Counted from the first letter of the stretch, positions 53,158-62,575 are shown. The stretch: DNA of 64,000 bases from Paracoccus beibuensis (GCF_026162625.1 NZ_JAOTBD010000012.1:1-64000), one strand, 5' to 3'. Notes: generated by a model from the letters alone, not told the origin. Translations and numbers: made by a program.

Positions 53158-54659
53158 GCCGCACTGTCCTCTTTGTTGTCGTCCATCCCCATCGCCAGTC
53201 GCACGATATTGCCTTCGGTGACCGCGTCACCCGCCAGCTCTCCGGCGATGCGGCCGGCATGCATGACGATGACGCGCCCCGCGAGGCCGATAAGCTCCGG
53301 CATCTCGGACGAGATCACGATGATGCTGCGGCCTTCGGCGGCCAGCTTGGCGATGAGGGTATAGATCTGTTGCTTGGTGCCGATGTCGATGCCGCGCGTC
53401 GGCTCGTCGATGATGACGACCTCGGGGTCCGACAGAAGCGTCTTTGCGAGAAGCAGCTTCTGCTGGTTGCCCCCCGACAGATCGCCCACCGCCATGCCGC
53501 GTTCCGGTGCCCGGATGGCGAAGTCGTCGATGGCGCGGTCCAGCGCCGCTTCCTCGCGCCCGCGGTCGATCAGCGGGCGGCCGAATGTCTCCAGCAGCGG
53601 CAGCGTCAGGTTCTCGCGCAGGGTCTTGTCCAGAAGCAGGCCTGCGCCCTTGCGGTCCTCGGTCAGGTAGGCAAGGCCAGCGCGCATCGCATGGGCCACC
53701 TGGTTCGGCGGCAGTTCCTGCCCCTTCAGGCGCACCGTGCCGCTGCGCGGGCGCAATCCCGCGATGGCCTCGGCCAGTTCGGTGCGGCCGGACCCCACCA
53801 GCCCGCCGATGCCCAGCACCTCTCCTTTGCGCAGGCTCAGACTGGCACCCTCGACGACGCCGGGAACCGAGACGCCGCCGACTTCAAGGATCGCGTCGGC
53901 GCCCCCGCCGACCTTCGCCGGGAACAGGTCGGACAGCTCGCGCCCGACCATGGCGGCGGCCATGTCGTCCTCGGTCACGTCCGTTGTCCTGTCGGAGCGG
54001 ATCATCGTGCCGTCGCGCAGGACCGTCACCCGGTCGGCGATGCGCTTCACCTCGCCCAGCTTGTGCGACGTATAGAGGATCGCCACGCCTTCGGCGCGCA
54101 GCCGCTCGATCTGGCGGAACAGCACCTCGGTTTCCCGGCCGGTCAGCACCGCGGTCGGCTCGTCCATGATCAGGACGCGCGCCTTGCGCGACAGGGCCTT
54201 GGCGATCTCGACCATCTGCTTGTCGGGGACCGACAACTGGTTCACGGGCGTTGCAGGATCGACACGGCATTCCAGCTGCGACAGAAGCTCCGCCGTCCGG
54301 GCGCGCATCGACTTGTGGTCCAGGAACGGCCCGCGTCTCAGTTCGCGCCCCAAAAAGACGTTCTGGTCGACCGACAGGTGCTCGGCCAGGTTGAATTCCT
54401 GGTGGATCATGATGATCCCCCGATCCTCGGCCTCGTCCGAGCCGGCAAATCGGATGGGCTTGCCGTCAAAGGTCACCTGGCCGCCGGTGGGATCCAGATA
54501 GCCCGCCAGGATCTTCATCGTCGTGGACTTGCCTGCGCCGTTCTCGCCGATCAGCGCATGCACCTCTCCGGGATGCAGCGCGAAATCGACGCCGTGCAGG
54601 ATTTCGATGGGACCGAAGGACTTCGTGACGCCTTCCAGCGCCAGGACAGGGCTTGTCAT
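53154..54659 (-). CDS. Sugar ABC transporter ATP-binding protein (RbsA-like)
   Basis: A 501-aa protein with two fused ATPase domains, typical of ribose/xylose-type importers. The first has Walker A GENGAGKSTTMKIL and signature LSVPDKQMVEIAKALS with Walker B VLIMDEPTAVL. The second has a degenerate Walker A region (GIGGLVGSGRTELAEAI) and signature LSGGNQQKLLLAKTL with VVIIDEPTRGIDIG. This asymmetry is normal for the family. It overlaps both neighbours by 4 nt (ATGA). Confidence 0.95.
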   Translation of the reverse strand: MTSPVLALEGVTKSFGPIEILHGVDFALHPGEVHALIGENGAGKSTTMKILAGYLDPTGGQVTFDGKPIRFAGSDEAEDRGIIMIHQEFNLAEHLSVDQNVFLGRELRRGPFLDHKSMRARTAELLSQLECRVDPATPVNQLSVPDKQMVEIAKALSRKARVLIMDEPTAVLTGRETEVLFRQIERLRAEGVAILYTSHKLGEVKRIADRVTVLRDGTMIRSDRTTDVTEDDMAAAMVGRELSDLFPAKVGGGADAILEVGGVSVPGVVEGASLSLRKGEVLGIGGLVGSGRTELAEAIAGLRPRSGTVRLKGQELPPNQVAHAMRAGLAYLTEDRKGAGLLLDKTLRENLTLPLLETFGRPLIDRGREEAALDRAIDDFAIRAPERGMAVGDLSGGNQQKLLLAKTLLSDPEVVIIDEPTRGIDIGTKQQIYTLIAKLAAEGRSIIVISSEMPELIGLAGRVIVMHAGRIAGELAGDAVTEGNIVRLAMGMDDNKEDSAA

Positions 54660-55768
54660 GCCATTACCTCGACCCAGCCGGCGTCGGCGGCGTTCGAGCG
54701 GATGCAGGCATCGATGAAGTGCAGGCCTTCCAGGCCGTCATCAATGCCCGGCAGGGTGTCTGGGATGCGCCCCGTGCGGATTGCCTCGGCCGCTTCGGAA
54801 TAAAGGTTCGCGAACCCTTCCAGATAACCTTCGGGATGGCCCGGCGGCACTCGGCTGTTGCCGGCCACCGTGCCGGGGCCGCCGCGGCGCAGCTTCTGCG
54901 TCGGCTGACCGAACGGGGTGAACCATAGTGTCTCGGGCGCCTCGTGCTGCCACTCCAGCCCGCCCTTGTCGCCATAGACGCGCAGCTTCATACCGTTCTC
55001 GGTTCCCGGTGCGACCTGCGAGGCCCAGAGCATCCCCTTGGCGCCATCTGCATAACGCATCAGGATATGCGCGTTGTCGTCCAGCCGGCGGCCCACAACA
55101 AAGCTCGACAGATCGGCCGCCAGCCGTTCGGGCCGCATCCCGGTCGCGAAGCGCGCCAGTTGGAATGCGTGGGTGCCGATGTCACCAATCGCCCCGCCTG
55201 CTCCGGCCTTCGACGGATCGCCACGCCACGATGCCTGCTTGCTGTCGCTGTCCTCGGTCAGCCAGTCCTGGGCATATTCCACCTGCACCAGGCGCAAGGT
55301 GCCCAGATCGCCGCGCGCGATCATCGCCCGCGCCTGCCTGATCATTGGATAGGCCGAATAGTTGTGGGTCAGGACGAACATCGCATCGGACGAACGTGCG
55401 ATGGCGGCAAGCTCTTGCGCCTCCTCCATCGTCGCGGTCATCGGCTTGTCGCAGATGACATGGATGCCTTGTGCCAGGAAGGCGCGCGCAACCGGGAAAT
55501 GCAGATGGTTCGGGGTGCAGACTGACACGGCCTGGATGCCGTCGTCGCGGCCGGCTTCCCCGCGGGCCATTTCCTCGAAATCGGCATAGCTGCGGGCGAT
55601 GCCCACCTCGGCCGCGCTGGCGGCCGCGCGAGCGGGGTCCGATGACAGCGCCCCTGCCACCAGGTCGAACTGCCCGTCCAGCCGCGACGCGATCCGGTGC
55701 ACGTTGCCGATCATGGCCCCGGCCCCGCCGCCGACCATGCCAAGGCGAATGGGAACGTGCCGGGTCAT
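54656..55768 (-). CDS. Gfo/Idh/MocA family oxidoreductase
   Basis: A 370-aa cytoplasmic NAD(P)-dependent enzyme. The nucleotide site is LGMVGGGAGAMIGNVHRIA at the N-terminus; VSVCTPNHLHFPVA, the catalytic lysine in ICDKPMT and GAIGDIGTHAFQLARF are family hallmarks. Family members oxidise or reduce inositols and sugars, often at C3, and can act as the intracellular partner of TIM-barrel isomerases. Overlaps the ATPase start and the isomerase stop by 4 nt each. Confidence 0.93.
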   Translation of the reverse strand: MTRHVPIRLGMVGGGAGAMIGNVHRIASRLDGQFDLVAGALSSDPARAAASAAEVGIARSYADFEEMARGEAGRDDGIQAVSVCTPNHLHFPVARAFLAQGIHVICDKPMTATMEEAQELAAIARSSDAMFVLTHNYSAYPMIRQARAMIARGDLGTLRLVQVEYAQDWLTEDSDSKQASWRGDPSKAGAGGAIGDIGTHAFQLARFATGMRPERLAADLSSFVVGRRLDDNAHILMRYADGAKGMLWASQVAPGTENGMKLRVYGDKGGLEWQHEAPETLWFTPFGQPTQKLRRGGPGTVAGNSRVPPGHPEGYLEGFANLYSEAAEAIRTGRIPDTLPGIDDGLEGLHFIDACIRSNAADAGWVEVMA

Positions 55769-56823
55769 CTGTCCAGCCCCAGCATCCGGCGATTTGCGGC
55801 CATGTCGGCCCCTCCGTTCGCAAAATCGTCAAAGGCGCGGTCGGTGACGCGAATGATATGGTCTCGCACGAAGGCCGCACCTTCGCGTGCGCCATCCTCG
55901 GGGTGCTTCAAGGCACATTCCCATTCCACCACGGCCCACCCGTCGAACCCGATCGTCGTCAGCTTGGAGAAGATGGCCTTGAAGTCAACCTGCCCGTCGC
56001 CAGGGCTGCGGAACCGCCCCGCGCGATCGACCCACGGCTGATAGCCGCCATAGACGCCTTGCCGGCCGGTCGGGTTGAACTCGGCATCCTTGACGTGGAA
56101 CATGCCGATCCGGTCGGCATAGATGTCGATGTTCTGCAGGTAGTCCAGCTGCTGCAACAGGTAGTGCGAAGGATCGTAGAGCATCTTCGCCCGGGGATGC
56201 TGGTCCACGCGGTCCAAAAACATCTCGAAGCTGATGCCGTCGTGCAGGTCCTCTCCGGGGTGGATCTCGAAGCAGATGTCGACGCCGCGGCTGTCGGCAT
56301 GATCCAGGATCGGGCGCCAGCGGGCGGCAAGCTCGTCGAAGGCCGCCTCGACCAGACCTTCGGGGCGCTGCGGCCAGGGGTAGAAGTAGGGCCAGGCCAG
56401 CGCGCCCGAAAACGCCGCCATCCGGTCTAGGCCGAGATTGGCCGAGGCGTCGATGGTCTTTCTGACCTGATCGACCGCCCAAGCCTGCCGCGCGACCGGA
56501 TTGCCGCGCATGGCCTGTGGTGCAAATCCGTCGAAGGCCGCGTCGAAGGCCGGATGGACCGCGACCAGTTGGCCCTGCACATGGGCCGAAAGCTCGGTGA
56601 TGCGGACGCCGTTGTCATCAGCCTGCCCCCTCAGTTCGTCGCAATAGCCGCTTGAGGTCGCCGCCAGATCGAGATCCATCAGCGGCGTCGCGCCCGAAGG
56701 AACCTGCACCCCCAGATAGCCGCATTCCGCCGCCCATTTCGTGATCGCGCCAAAGCTGTCGAATGGCGCCGACGTTCCCACGAACTGCGCCAGAAACAAC
56801 CCGGGCCCCTGGATCGTCTTCAT
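55765..56823 (-). CDS. Cytoplasmic sugar phosphate isomerase/epimerase-like TIM barrel protein
   Basis: A 352-aa member of the IolE/AP-endonuclease-2 superfamily without a signal peptide. Candidate metal ligands: Glu in FEIHPGEDLHDG, Asp/His in LYDPSHYLLQQ, His/Asp in FHVKDAEF and Glu in VVEWECALKH. First gene of the importer operon. The start is the ATG at 56821-56823, with AGGAGG 5 nt upstream; an in-frame ATG at 56865 lies inside the operator at 56851-56865 and would be untranslated. Its coupling to the Gfo/Idh/MocA gene suggests sequential reactions on an imported keto sugar. Confidence 0.9.
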   Translation of the reverse strand: MKTIQGPGLFLAQFVGTSAPFDSFGAITKWAAECGYLGVQVPSGATPLMDLDLAATSSGYCDELRGQADDNGVRITELSAHVQGQLVAVHPAFDAAFDGFAPQAMRGNPVARQAWAVDQVRKTIDASANLGLDRMAAFSGALAWPYFYPWPQRPEGLVEAAFDELAARWRPILDHADSRGVDICFEIHPGEDLHDGISFEMFLDRVDQHPRAKMLYDPSHYLLQQLDYLQNIDIYADRIGMFHVKDAEFNPTGRQGVYGGYQPWVDRAGRFRSPGDGQVDFKAIFSKLTTIGFDGWAVVEWECALKHPEDGAREGAAFVRDHIIRVTDRAFDDFANGGADMAANRRMLGLDR

Positions 56824-56850
56824 GTATCCTCCTGAAGCCGAAGATCCCCA

Positions 56851-56897
56851 TGTAATCGGTTTCATATTGACGCTCTCACAACATGAAGTCGTTTACA
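56851..56897. promoter_or_regulatory. Two LacI-type operators in the divergent control region
   Basis: TGTAATCGGTTTCAT (56851-56865) and ATGAAGTCGTTTACA (56883-56897), centres 32 bp apart (about three turns). The first is 28 bp before the isomerase start on the minus strand. A TTGACG (56867-56872) lies between them, pointing to the regulator gene; the second site covers its expected -10 region. The arrangement fits control of the importer operon plus autoregulation. Confidence 0.65.
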
Positions 56898-56946
56898 ACA
56901 GGATTTTTTCGGCTAAAGCCTGTGATGATCCAGCAGCGAGAATGCC

Positions 56947-57984
56947 GTGTCCGCTCAAGCCCGCCCGCCCCGCATCAGCGACGTCGCCAAGCTTGCGGGC
57001 GTGTCCGTGGCGACCGTCAGCCGCGCAATCTCGAACCCGTCGATCGTTTCCGAGGCGACGCGAAAGGCGGTCGAGGAAGCCATTGCCCAGATGGGCTATA
57101 CGCTGAACTTCACCGCGCGGAACCTGCGCCAGCAGCAGGTCGGAGGCGTCCTGGCCCTGGTGCCGAAACTGTCGAACCCGTTCTTCTCGCAGATCCTGGC
57201 CGGGATCTCGGGCGTTCTGCGGACAAGGGACCTCAGCCTGCTGGTGCTGGACACGACCGCCGCGCCTGACCAGTCGGCGATGAAGGTGCTGGGGCCATAT
57301 CTGAACCGGTCGCGGTCCGACGGGGTGATCGTGCTGGACGGCAACCTCGATCCCCGGCTGTTCGACCAGCCCGGATGTCCGCCGCTGGTGCAGGCCTGCG
57401 AATGGATCGCGGGACTGCCCGCCCCCCGCGTTCTGGCCGACAATGTCGAGGGCGGCCGTCTGGCGGCCTGCCACCTGACAAGCCTCGGCCACCGCCGCAT
57501 CATGCATGTCACCGGCCCTGCCCGAAACTCTCTGACCGTGGCGCGGCGCGAAGGCTTCGCCGCCGGCCTGGCCGAGGCCGGCCTGCCCGACGCCACGCCG
57601 GACCTGCGGATCGAAGGCGACTTCACCGCCCGCTTCGGGCTGGAGGCGGCCGAGCGACTGCTGGCGCTGGAAGACCGCCCCACTGCGGTCTTTTGCGATA
57701 ACGACGAAATGGCGATAGGGCTGATGAACGGACTGATGCGGGCGGGCCTGCGGGTGCCGCAGGACATGTCGGTCATCGGCTTCGACAACATCGAGATGTC
57801 GGCCTTCTGCCTGCCGGGCCTGACCACGATCCGTCAGTACCGGGCGCGCCTGGGGCAGCGCGCGGCGGAATTGCTGCTGGCCCGGATGCGCGGAGAGGAA
57901 ATCACGGACAGCACGACGCTCGGCGTGGATCTGCTGATCCGCGACAGCACGGCCCCTGCCCCGGCGGATCTGTCGAAATCATGA
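56947..57984 (+). CDS. LacI family transcriptional regulator
   Basis: A 345-aa repressor. The N-terminal HTH and hinge helix are RISDVAKLAGVSVATVSRAI (residues 9-28), followed by a periplasmic-binding-like effector domain (GVLALVPKLSNPFFSQILAG, VFCDNDEMAIGLMNGL, SVIGFDNIEMSAF). The start is a GTG at 56947. Divergent from the isomerase-oxidoreductase-ABC operon with two operators between; the same motif occurs at 45945-45979 and 51117-51131, so it probably controls all three units. The effector is likely a sugar. Confidence 0.93.
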   Translation: MSAQARPPRISDVAKLAGVSVATVSRAISNPSIVSEATRKAVEEAIAQMGYTLNFTARNLRQQQVGGVLALVPKLSNPFFSQILAGISGVLRTRDLSLLVLDTTAAPDQSAMKVLGPYLNRSRSDGVIVLDGNLDPRLFDQPGCPPLVQACEWIAGLPAPRVLADNVEGGRLAACHLTSLGHRRIMHVTGPARNSLTVARREGFAAGLAEAGLPDATPDLRIEGDFTARFGLEAAERLLALEDRPTAVFCDNDEMAIGLMNGLMRAGLRVPQDMSVIGFDNIEMSAFCLPGLTTIRQYRARLGQRAAELLLARMRGEEITDSTTLGVDLLIRDSTAPAPADLSKS

Positions 57985-58056
57985 CTTGTGGCCGCTGATC
58001 CGAGTTTCTAGACTTTTCGCCAGCGGCGGGCATCATCCTGCCACCACAGGATGCCT

Positions 58057-58599
58057 ATGCCCGAAGCCGAGTTACCGGAAGCCCTGCGCGCTCAGATCGC
58101 CCGATCGACAGTCGCCCTGTCACTGGCCACCGCGGATGCCCCAGACATGCCGCTCTGCCTGGCCAATGATGCCTTCTTCCGCCTGAGCGGATATGACGCA
58201 GACGCGGTTCATGGCCGCAACTGCCGCTTTCTTCGGACGCCGGACACTCCGCCCGAACAGGTTCGGGAGATGACCCGGTTCCTGCACGCGGACGATCGCG
58301 ACGACGGGCGGTTTCCGGTCCTGAACCGCACGCGGCAGGGTCGGGTGTTCACGAACCTCGTCTTCATGTCGAAGCTGCGTGGGCAGGACGGACGGGTCCG
58401 CTTCGTCATTGCCTCTCAGTTTGACCAGAGCGTCGCCGACCGCGCCACCGCGCAGCGGCAAAACGACGCCGCGCTGACCCGCAGCGTGGGCGACCTGCGG
58501 GTGGCGGCGGCGCAGTTCGGTCTGATCCTCTCGGATACATCTGCGCTGCTGGCGCGGTCGGTCAGCACGCTCGCACGGATCGCGGTGCGCGATGAATGA
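58057..58599 (+). CDS. Short LOV-domain blue-light photoreceptor protein
   Basis: A 180-aa protein made of a single LOV (PAS) domain with short flanking helices. The flavin-adduct motif is HGRNCRFLRT with Cys56; Asn90 (VLNRT), Asn100 (VFTNLVF) and the signalling Gln121 (IASQFDQS) are all conserved, so FMN photochemistry is likely. The C-terminal 50 residues form a helix with no output domain. The ATG at 58057 has AGGA 5 nt upstream; ATG 58051 is also in frame but touches that site. The gene overlaps the next one, a large histidine kinase, by 8 nt, which suggests that it feeds light signals to that kinase. Confidence 0.85.
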   Translation: MPEAELPEALRAQIARSTVALSLATADAPDMPLCLANDAFFRLSGYDADAVHGRNCRFLRTPDTPPEQVREMTRFLHADDRDDGRFPVLNRTRQGRVFTNLVFMSKLRGQDGRVRFVIASQFDQSVADRATAQRQNDAALTRSVGDLRVAAAQFGLILSDTSALLARSVSTLARIAVRDE

Positions 58600-61500
58600 C
58601 GTCTCTTTCCAGCAGTCGCGGCAGCGCGACGATTTCGCCGTGGTCGGCATCGGCGCCTCGGCCGGCGGGCTCGAGGCGCTGCACGACCTGTTGCGCGACG
58701 CCCAACGCGACGATCCCGCCGCCTATGTGGTGATCCAGCATCTGGACCCGAACCATGACAGCGTCCTGGCCGAACTTCTGGACCGCCGCACCGCGCTGAC
58801 CGTCCAGCAGGCGACCGAGGGGATGCGGCTGCAGGCCGGCCATGTCTATACCATCCCGCCCGGATCAAGGATGCTGATCCGCGACGGCCTGCTGCGGCTG
58901 ACGGATTTCGACCAGCCGCGCGGATTGCGCCGCCCGATCGACGACTTCTTCGAAAGCCTGGCCGAAGACCGCGGCGCCTCGGCCGCCTGTGTGATCCTGT
59001 CGGGGACCGGTGCCGACGGCACCTTGGGACTGCGGGCGATCAAGGAAAACGGCGGCATGTGCGTGGTCCAGGAACCCCGCACTGCGCGCTATGACGGGAT
59101 GCCGTTATCGGCCGAGGCGACCGGCCTGGTCGATTTCGTCCTGCCGCCCGACCGGATCGTCCCGGCGATCCTGCAGTTCTTCGGCTCCAGCGACGCCGAA
59201 CTGGCCGAGGACGTGCTGCTGGCCGACGCGCGCCGCATTTGCAAGCTGCTGCTGGAACGCAGCGGCCACGACTTCTCTGGCTACAAGATGTCCACCCTGG
59301 TGCGGCGCATCCGGCGGCGGCTGCAGGTTCTGAACATCACCGACACGCGGCAATACCTGGACCACCTGCAGCGTGACCCGGTCGAGGTTGACGCACTGGT
59401 CAACGAGTTCCTGATCAACGTCACCCGCTTCTTCCGCGATCCGGAGCTGTTCGAGGCGCTGCGCGACAAGGCGATCCGGCCGATGGTCGCCAGCGCCGAG
59501 GGAGAGGAGCTGCGGGTCTGGGTGCCCGGCTGCTCCAGTGGCGAGGAAGCCTACAGCGTCGCAATGCTGATCGATTCCGAGATGCGTGCCGCCGGCCTGC
59601 GCCCGCGCCTCACGGTTTTTGCCACCGACATCGACAAGAAGATGGTCGAGGTTGCCCGCGCCGCGACCTATCCGATCAGCGCGCTTGCCGATATTCCCGA
59701 ACGGCTTCGCGCCCCCTACACCACGCATCGCGACGCGCTGATGCAGATCACGCCGCACCTGCGCGACCGGGTGCGGTTCTCGCTGCACAGCGTGCTGCGC
59801 GACCCGCCCTTCGCGCGAGTCGACCTGATTTCATGCCGGAACCTGCTGATCTACCTTGACGAGGACCTGCAGTCGCGGGTGCTGCCGCTGTTCCATTATG
59901 CGCTGCGGCCGGGGGGCTTCCTGTTCCTTGGCCCCTCGGAAGGGGTGCGCCGGGAATCGGCGCATTTCGCCGAGCTGGACCGTCCTGCCCGCCTTTACCA
60001 GCGCGACGAGATGCCGGCTCGCCTGCCGCTGTCGCTGCCCTTCACCCGGTCCGACGCCGACCGCGGAGGCATCGCGCGGACCACCGGCAACGGCAACGGT
60101 CGCACCAGCCACCATGGACTGGCGGCGCAGCGTCGGGTGCTGGACCGCTTCGCACCAGCAGCGCTGCAGGTGTCGCCCACCGGCGAGGTGCTTTGGACGG
60201 CCGGGCGGCTTGGCCGGTTCCTGTCGGTCGACCCGACGGCCCGCCAGCCCGCGCTGGCTGCGTCAATTGTCCATTCAGGCCTCAAGGAGCCTGTGACAGC
60301 CGCGCTTGAACAGGTGGCCTCCAGCGGCAGGGCGGTGATCGTGCGCGATCTGCTGGCGCGGTCGGATATCGGCGCGCAGCCTGTGACGCTCTTCGTCGAG
60401 CCCCTGCCCGACAGGACGATCCTGATCGTCTTTCAGGAAGCCGGCCTTCAGGGCAAGGCCGAGCTTTCCGACGACGCCGACGAGCTGCGCGTCACCGAAT
60501 CGCGGGCCGACCTTCTGGAGGAGCGGCTGCGCCTGACGCGGATCGAGCTGCACGGTGCCGTTCAAGAGCTCGAGACAGCGAACGAGGAGCTGAAGAGCTC
60601 CAACGAAGAAATGATGTCGATGAACGAGGAGCTTCAGTCGACGAACGAGGAGCTGAGCACCGTCAACGACGAGCTGAAGTCCAAGATCGACGACCTGACG
60701 GCAGCGAACAGCGATCTGCAGAATTTCTTCTCGGCTACCAAGATCCCGCTGCTGGTTGTGGACCGCGACGTGCGAGTGCGCAACTTCACGGCCGCCGCGC
60801 TGCAGATCTTTCCGCTGCGCCGGTCGGACCACGGCCGGCCGCTGGCCGATGTGTCCAACGTCTTCGGCAGCGACATCCTGCAGCAGATGGCGGCCGATGT
60901 CGTCCGCCGCGGTGAGGCGCAGGGGACCGAGCTTCACGAGCAGGGCCGGGAACGCGCCTGGCGCGTGGATGCGAAGCCCTATCGCGGCGCCGACGGCCAT
61001 CTGGACGGCGCCATGCTGGTCTTCGAGGATGTCACGGCGCTGCGCGACCTGCGGGTCGAGGTCGAGCGCCAGGACGAACGCCTGAAGGCCGTCCGCTCGA
61101 TGGCGCGGATCACGGTGTGGCACCTGGACAGCGATGGCCAGACGCTGACGATCGACGACAGCTCCAACCTGCTGGGGATCGGGCAGACCGCCCGCCTGCC
61201 CCTGCCGGCCTTTGCGGCCCTGATCGCCCCCGAGGATCGCGACGGTCTGCAAGAGGACATGGCCGCCTGCATGGTCGGCACGCCGTTCCGTCGCGTGCTG
61301 TCGCCATCGGCGAAGGCGCTGTCGAACGTGCGCCTTGAAGCCGCCGGAGAGCGTTTCGGTGGCGACGAGGCGCAGGTCCTGGGGGTCATGGTCGACGTGA
61401 CGGCCGCGCAATCCGCCGCCAAGCTGCGCGAGGCGGTGATTTCCGAGATGGACCACCGGGTCAAGAACCTCTTCACGCAAATTTCGGCGATGCTGCGCAT

Positions 61501-61984
61501 GGCGGGCCGCGAGACCGACGATGCGCAGGAGGTGGTCGAGCAGGTATGCGAGCGCATTTCGGCCCTGGCCAATTCGCACAGCCTGACCACGGAACGCGGC
61601 AGCAGCGCCGAGATCGAGCTGCGCCGGCTGATCGACACCTCGCTGGCGCCCTATCGCGGCGCCGAGATCGTGCTGGACGGTGACGGTGCGGTGGTGCTTC
61701 CGGGCCGCGTCGTGCCCTTGTCGCTGATCCTGCACGAGCTTGCGACAAACGCCTTCAAGTACGGCGTCCTCGGTCCGGTCGAGGGCAGGCTGACGGTGGC
61801 ATGGCGGGTGATCGACGAACAGATCGTCCTCGACTGGATCGAGACCTATGCCGCCGAGCGTCCCGAGCAGCAGGCCGACAGCGGCTTCGGGTCGGTTCTG
61901 CTGGAAGGCGCGGCGGCACAGATCGGCAGCGATCTGGACATCACGCAGGACGCGCTGGAACGTCGGACCCGCCTGCGCTTCTGA
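58592..61984 (+). CDS. CheB-CheR-PAS hybrid with HWE-family histidine kinase
   Basis: A 1130-aa multidomain signalling protein. Order: CheB methylesterase (GIGASAGG Ser, IQHLDP His, GTGADGTLG Asp; residues 15-200), CheR methyltransferase (NVTRFFRDPELFEAL, VWVPGCSSGEEAYSVAML; 215-480), a coiled coil with NEEL/NEEM repeats (about 650-710), one or two PAS-like regions (710-935), and a C-terminal kinase with DHRVKNLF (His near 953), LHELATNAFKYG and LDWIE, the features of HWE/HisKA_2 kinases. No receiver domain. Its target is not encoded nearby. Overlaps the LOV gene at the 5' end; its stop is 3 bp from the convergent tetR. Confidence 0.92.
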   Translation: MNDVSFQQSRQRDDFAVVGIGASAGGLEALHDLLRDAQRDDPAAYVVIQHLDPNHDSVLAELLDRRTALTVQQATEGMRLQAGHVYTIPPGSRMLIRDGLLRLTDFDQPRGLRRPIDDFFESLAEDRGASAACVILSGTGADGTLGLRAIKENGGMCVVQEPRTARYDGMPLSAEATGLVDFVLPPDRIVPAILQFFGSSDAELAEDVLLADARRICKLLLERSGHDFSGYKMSTLVRRIRRRLQVLNITDTRQYLDHLQRDPVEVDALVNEFLINVTRFFRDPELFEALRDKAIRPMVASAEGEELRVWVPGCSSGEEAYSVAMLIDSEMRAAGLRPRLTVFATDIDKKMVEVARAATYPISALADIPERLRAPYTTHRDALMQITPHLRDRVRFSLHSVLRDPPFARVDLISCRNLLIYLDEDLQSRVLPLFHYALRPGGFLFLGPSEGVRRESAHFAELDRPARLYQRDEMPARLPLSLPFTRSDADRGGIARTTGNGNGRTSHHGLAAQRRVLDRFAPAALQVSPTGEVLWTAGRLGRFLSVDPTARQPALAASIVHSGLKEPVTAALEQVASSGRAVIVRDLLARSDIGAQPVTLFVEPLPDRTILIVFQEAGLQGKAELSDDADELRVTESRADLLEERLRLTRIELHGAVQELETANEELKSSNEEMMSMNEELQSTNEELSTVNDELKSKIDDLTAANSDLQNFFSATKIPLLVVDRDVRVRNFTAAALQIFPLRRSDHGRPLADVSNVFGSDILQQMAADVVRRGEAQGTELHEQGRERAWRVDAKPYRGADGHLDGAMLVFEDVTALRDLRVEVERQDERLKAVRSMARITVWHLDSDGQTLTIDDSSNLLGIGQTARLPLPAFAALIAPEDRDGLQEDMAACMVGTPFRRVLSPSAKALSNVRLEAAGERFGGDEAQVLGVMVDVTAAQSAAKLREAVISEMDHRVKNLFTQISAMLRMAGRETDDAQEVVEQVCERISALANSHSLTTERGSSAEIELRRLIDTSLAPYRGAEIVLDGDGAVVLPGRVVPLSLILHELATNAFKYGVLGPVEGRLTVAWRVIDEQIVLDWIETYAAERPEQQADSGFGSVLLEGAAAQIGSDLDITQDALERRTRLRF

Positions 61985-62002
61985 CGCTTAGCACAGAAGC
62001 GC
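61975..62002. terminator. Hairpin spanning both stop codons of kinase and tetR
   Basis: GCGCTTCTG (61975-61983), 10-base loop, CAGAAGCGC (61994-62002): a perfect 9-bp stem around the kinase TGA and the tetR TAA on the other strand. It can form in either transcript and may be a bidirectional end. No T-run. Confidence 0.55.
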
Positions 62003-62569
62003 CGCAACCCTTTCCAGCTGCTCGCGGGTCATCGCCCGGATGTCGTCGTCGCTGCTGATCGTGCCCTCGGCCCAAGCCCTGACAGAGTTCGACAGCGCGT
62101 GCGTTCCCAGTTCCGCCAGCAGCCGCGCCTCGAAGGCCATGTCGCGCCCCAGCCGCGCCTCCAGCAGACCGGCAAGGGCCAGCGCCATCTCGTCCATGCT
62201 CTTGCGAAAGACCGCCAGCAGTTCGGGCGTATGGTCCACGACTTCGATGATCCGCTGCAGCAGGGCCCGGTCGGGGCGGTCTTCGCACAGCATGTTCCCC
62301 AGCAGCCGCGAGATGTCGTCGATCAGCGACCCGTTCGATGTGACGATCCAGCTTGCCGCCTCGACATCCAGGGCCGGGGGCTGGCCCAGGATTGCCGCCT
62401 GCTTGTTGCAATAATAGTTGAAGAAGGTGCGCGGGCTGATGCCCGCCTCGGCCGCAATCGCCTCGGTCGTCGCGGTGCCATAGCCCATGCGCAGCGCGAC
62501 GTTCAGCGCGGCCATCTGGATCTCTCGCGCGGTCTCGCGGCGACGGCGGTCGCGAAGATTGGTATTCAT
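61988..62569 (-). CDS. TetR/AcrR family repressor of the RND efflux operon
   Basis: A 193-aa regulator with an N-terminal HTH (GTATTEAIAAEAGISPRTFF, residues about 31-50) and a helical ligand-binding domain. It is divergent from an RND efflux operon (62679 onward), with inverted repeats between them, which is the usual AcrR/MexL-type arrangement. The ATG is at 62567-62569. Likely to repress the pump and itself until a toxic ligand is bound. Confidence 0.9.
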   Translation of the reverse strand: MNTNLRDRRRRETAREIQMAALNVALRMGYGTATTEAIAAEAGISPRTFFNYYCNKQAAILGQPPALDVEAASWIVTSNGSLIDDISRLLGNMLCEDRPDRALLQRIIEVVDHTPELLAVFRKSMDEMALALAGLLEARLGRDMAFEARLLAELGTHALSNSVRAWAEGTISSDDDIRAMTREQLERVAALLC

Positions 62570-62575
62570 TTCTCG

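Noticed and set aside
56824-56865. An in-frame ATG at 56865 as the start of the cytoplasmic TIM-barrel protein
   Set aside because: It lies inside a LacI-type operator and has no ribosome-binding site, whereas ATG 56823 has AGGAGG 5 nt upstream.
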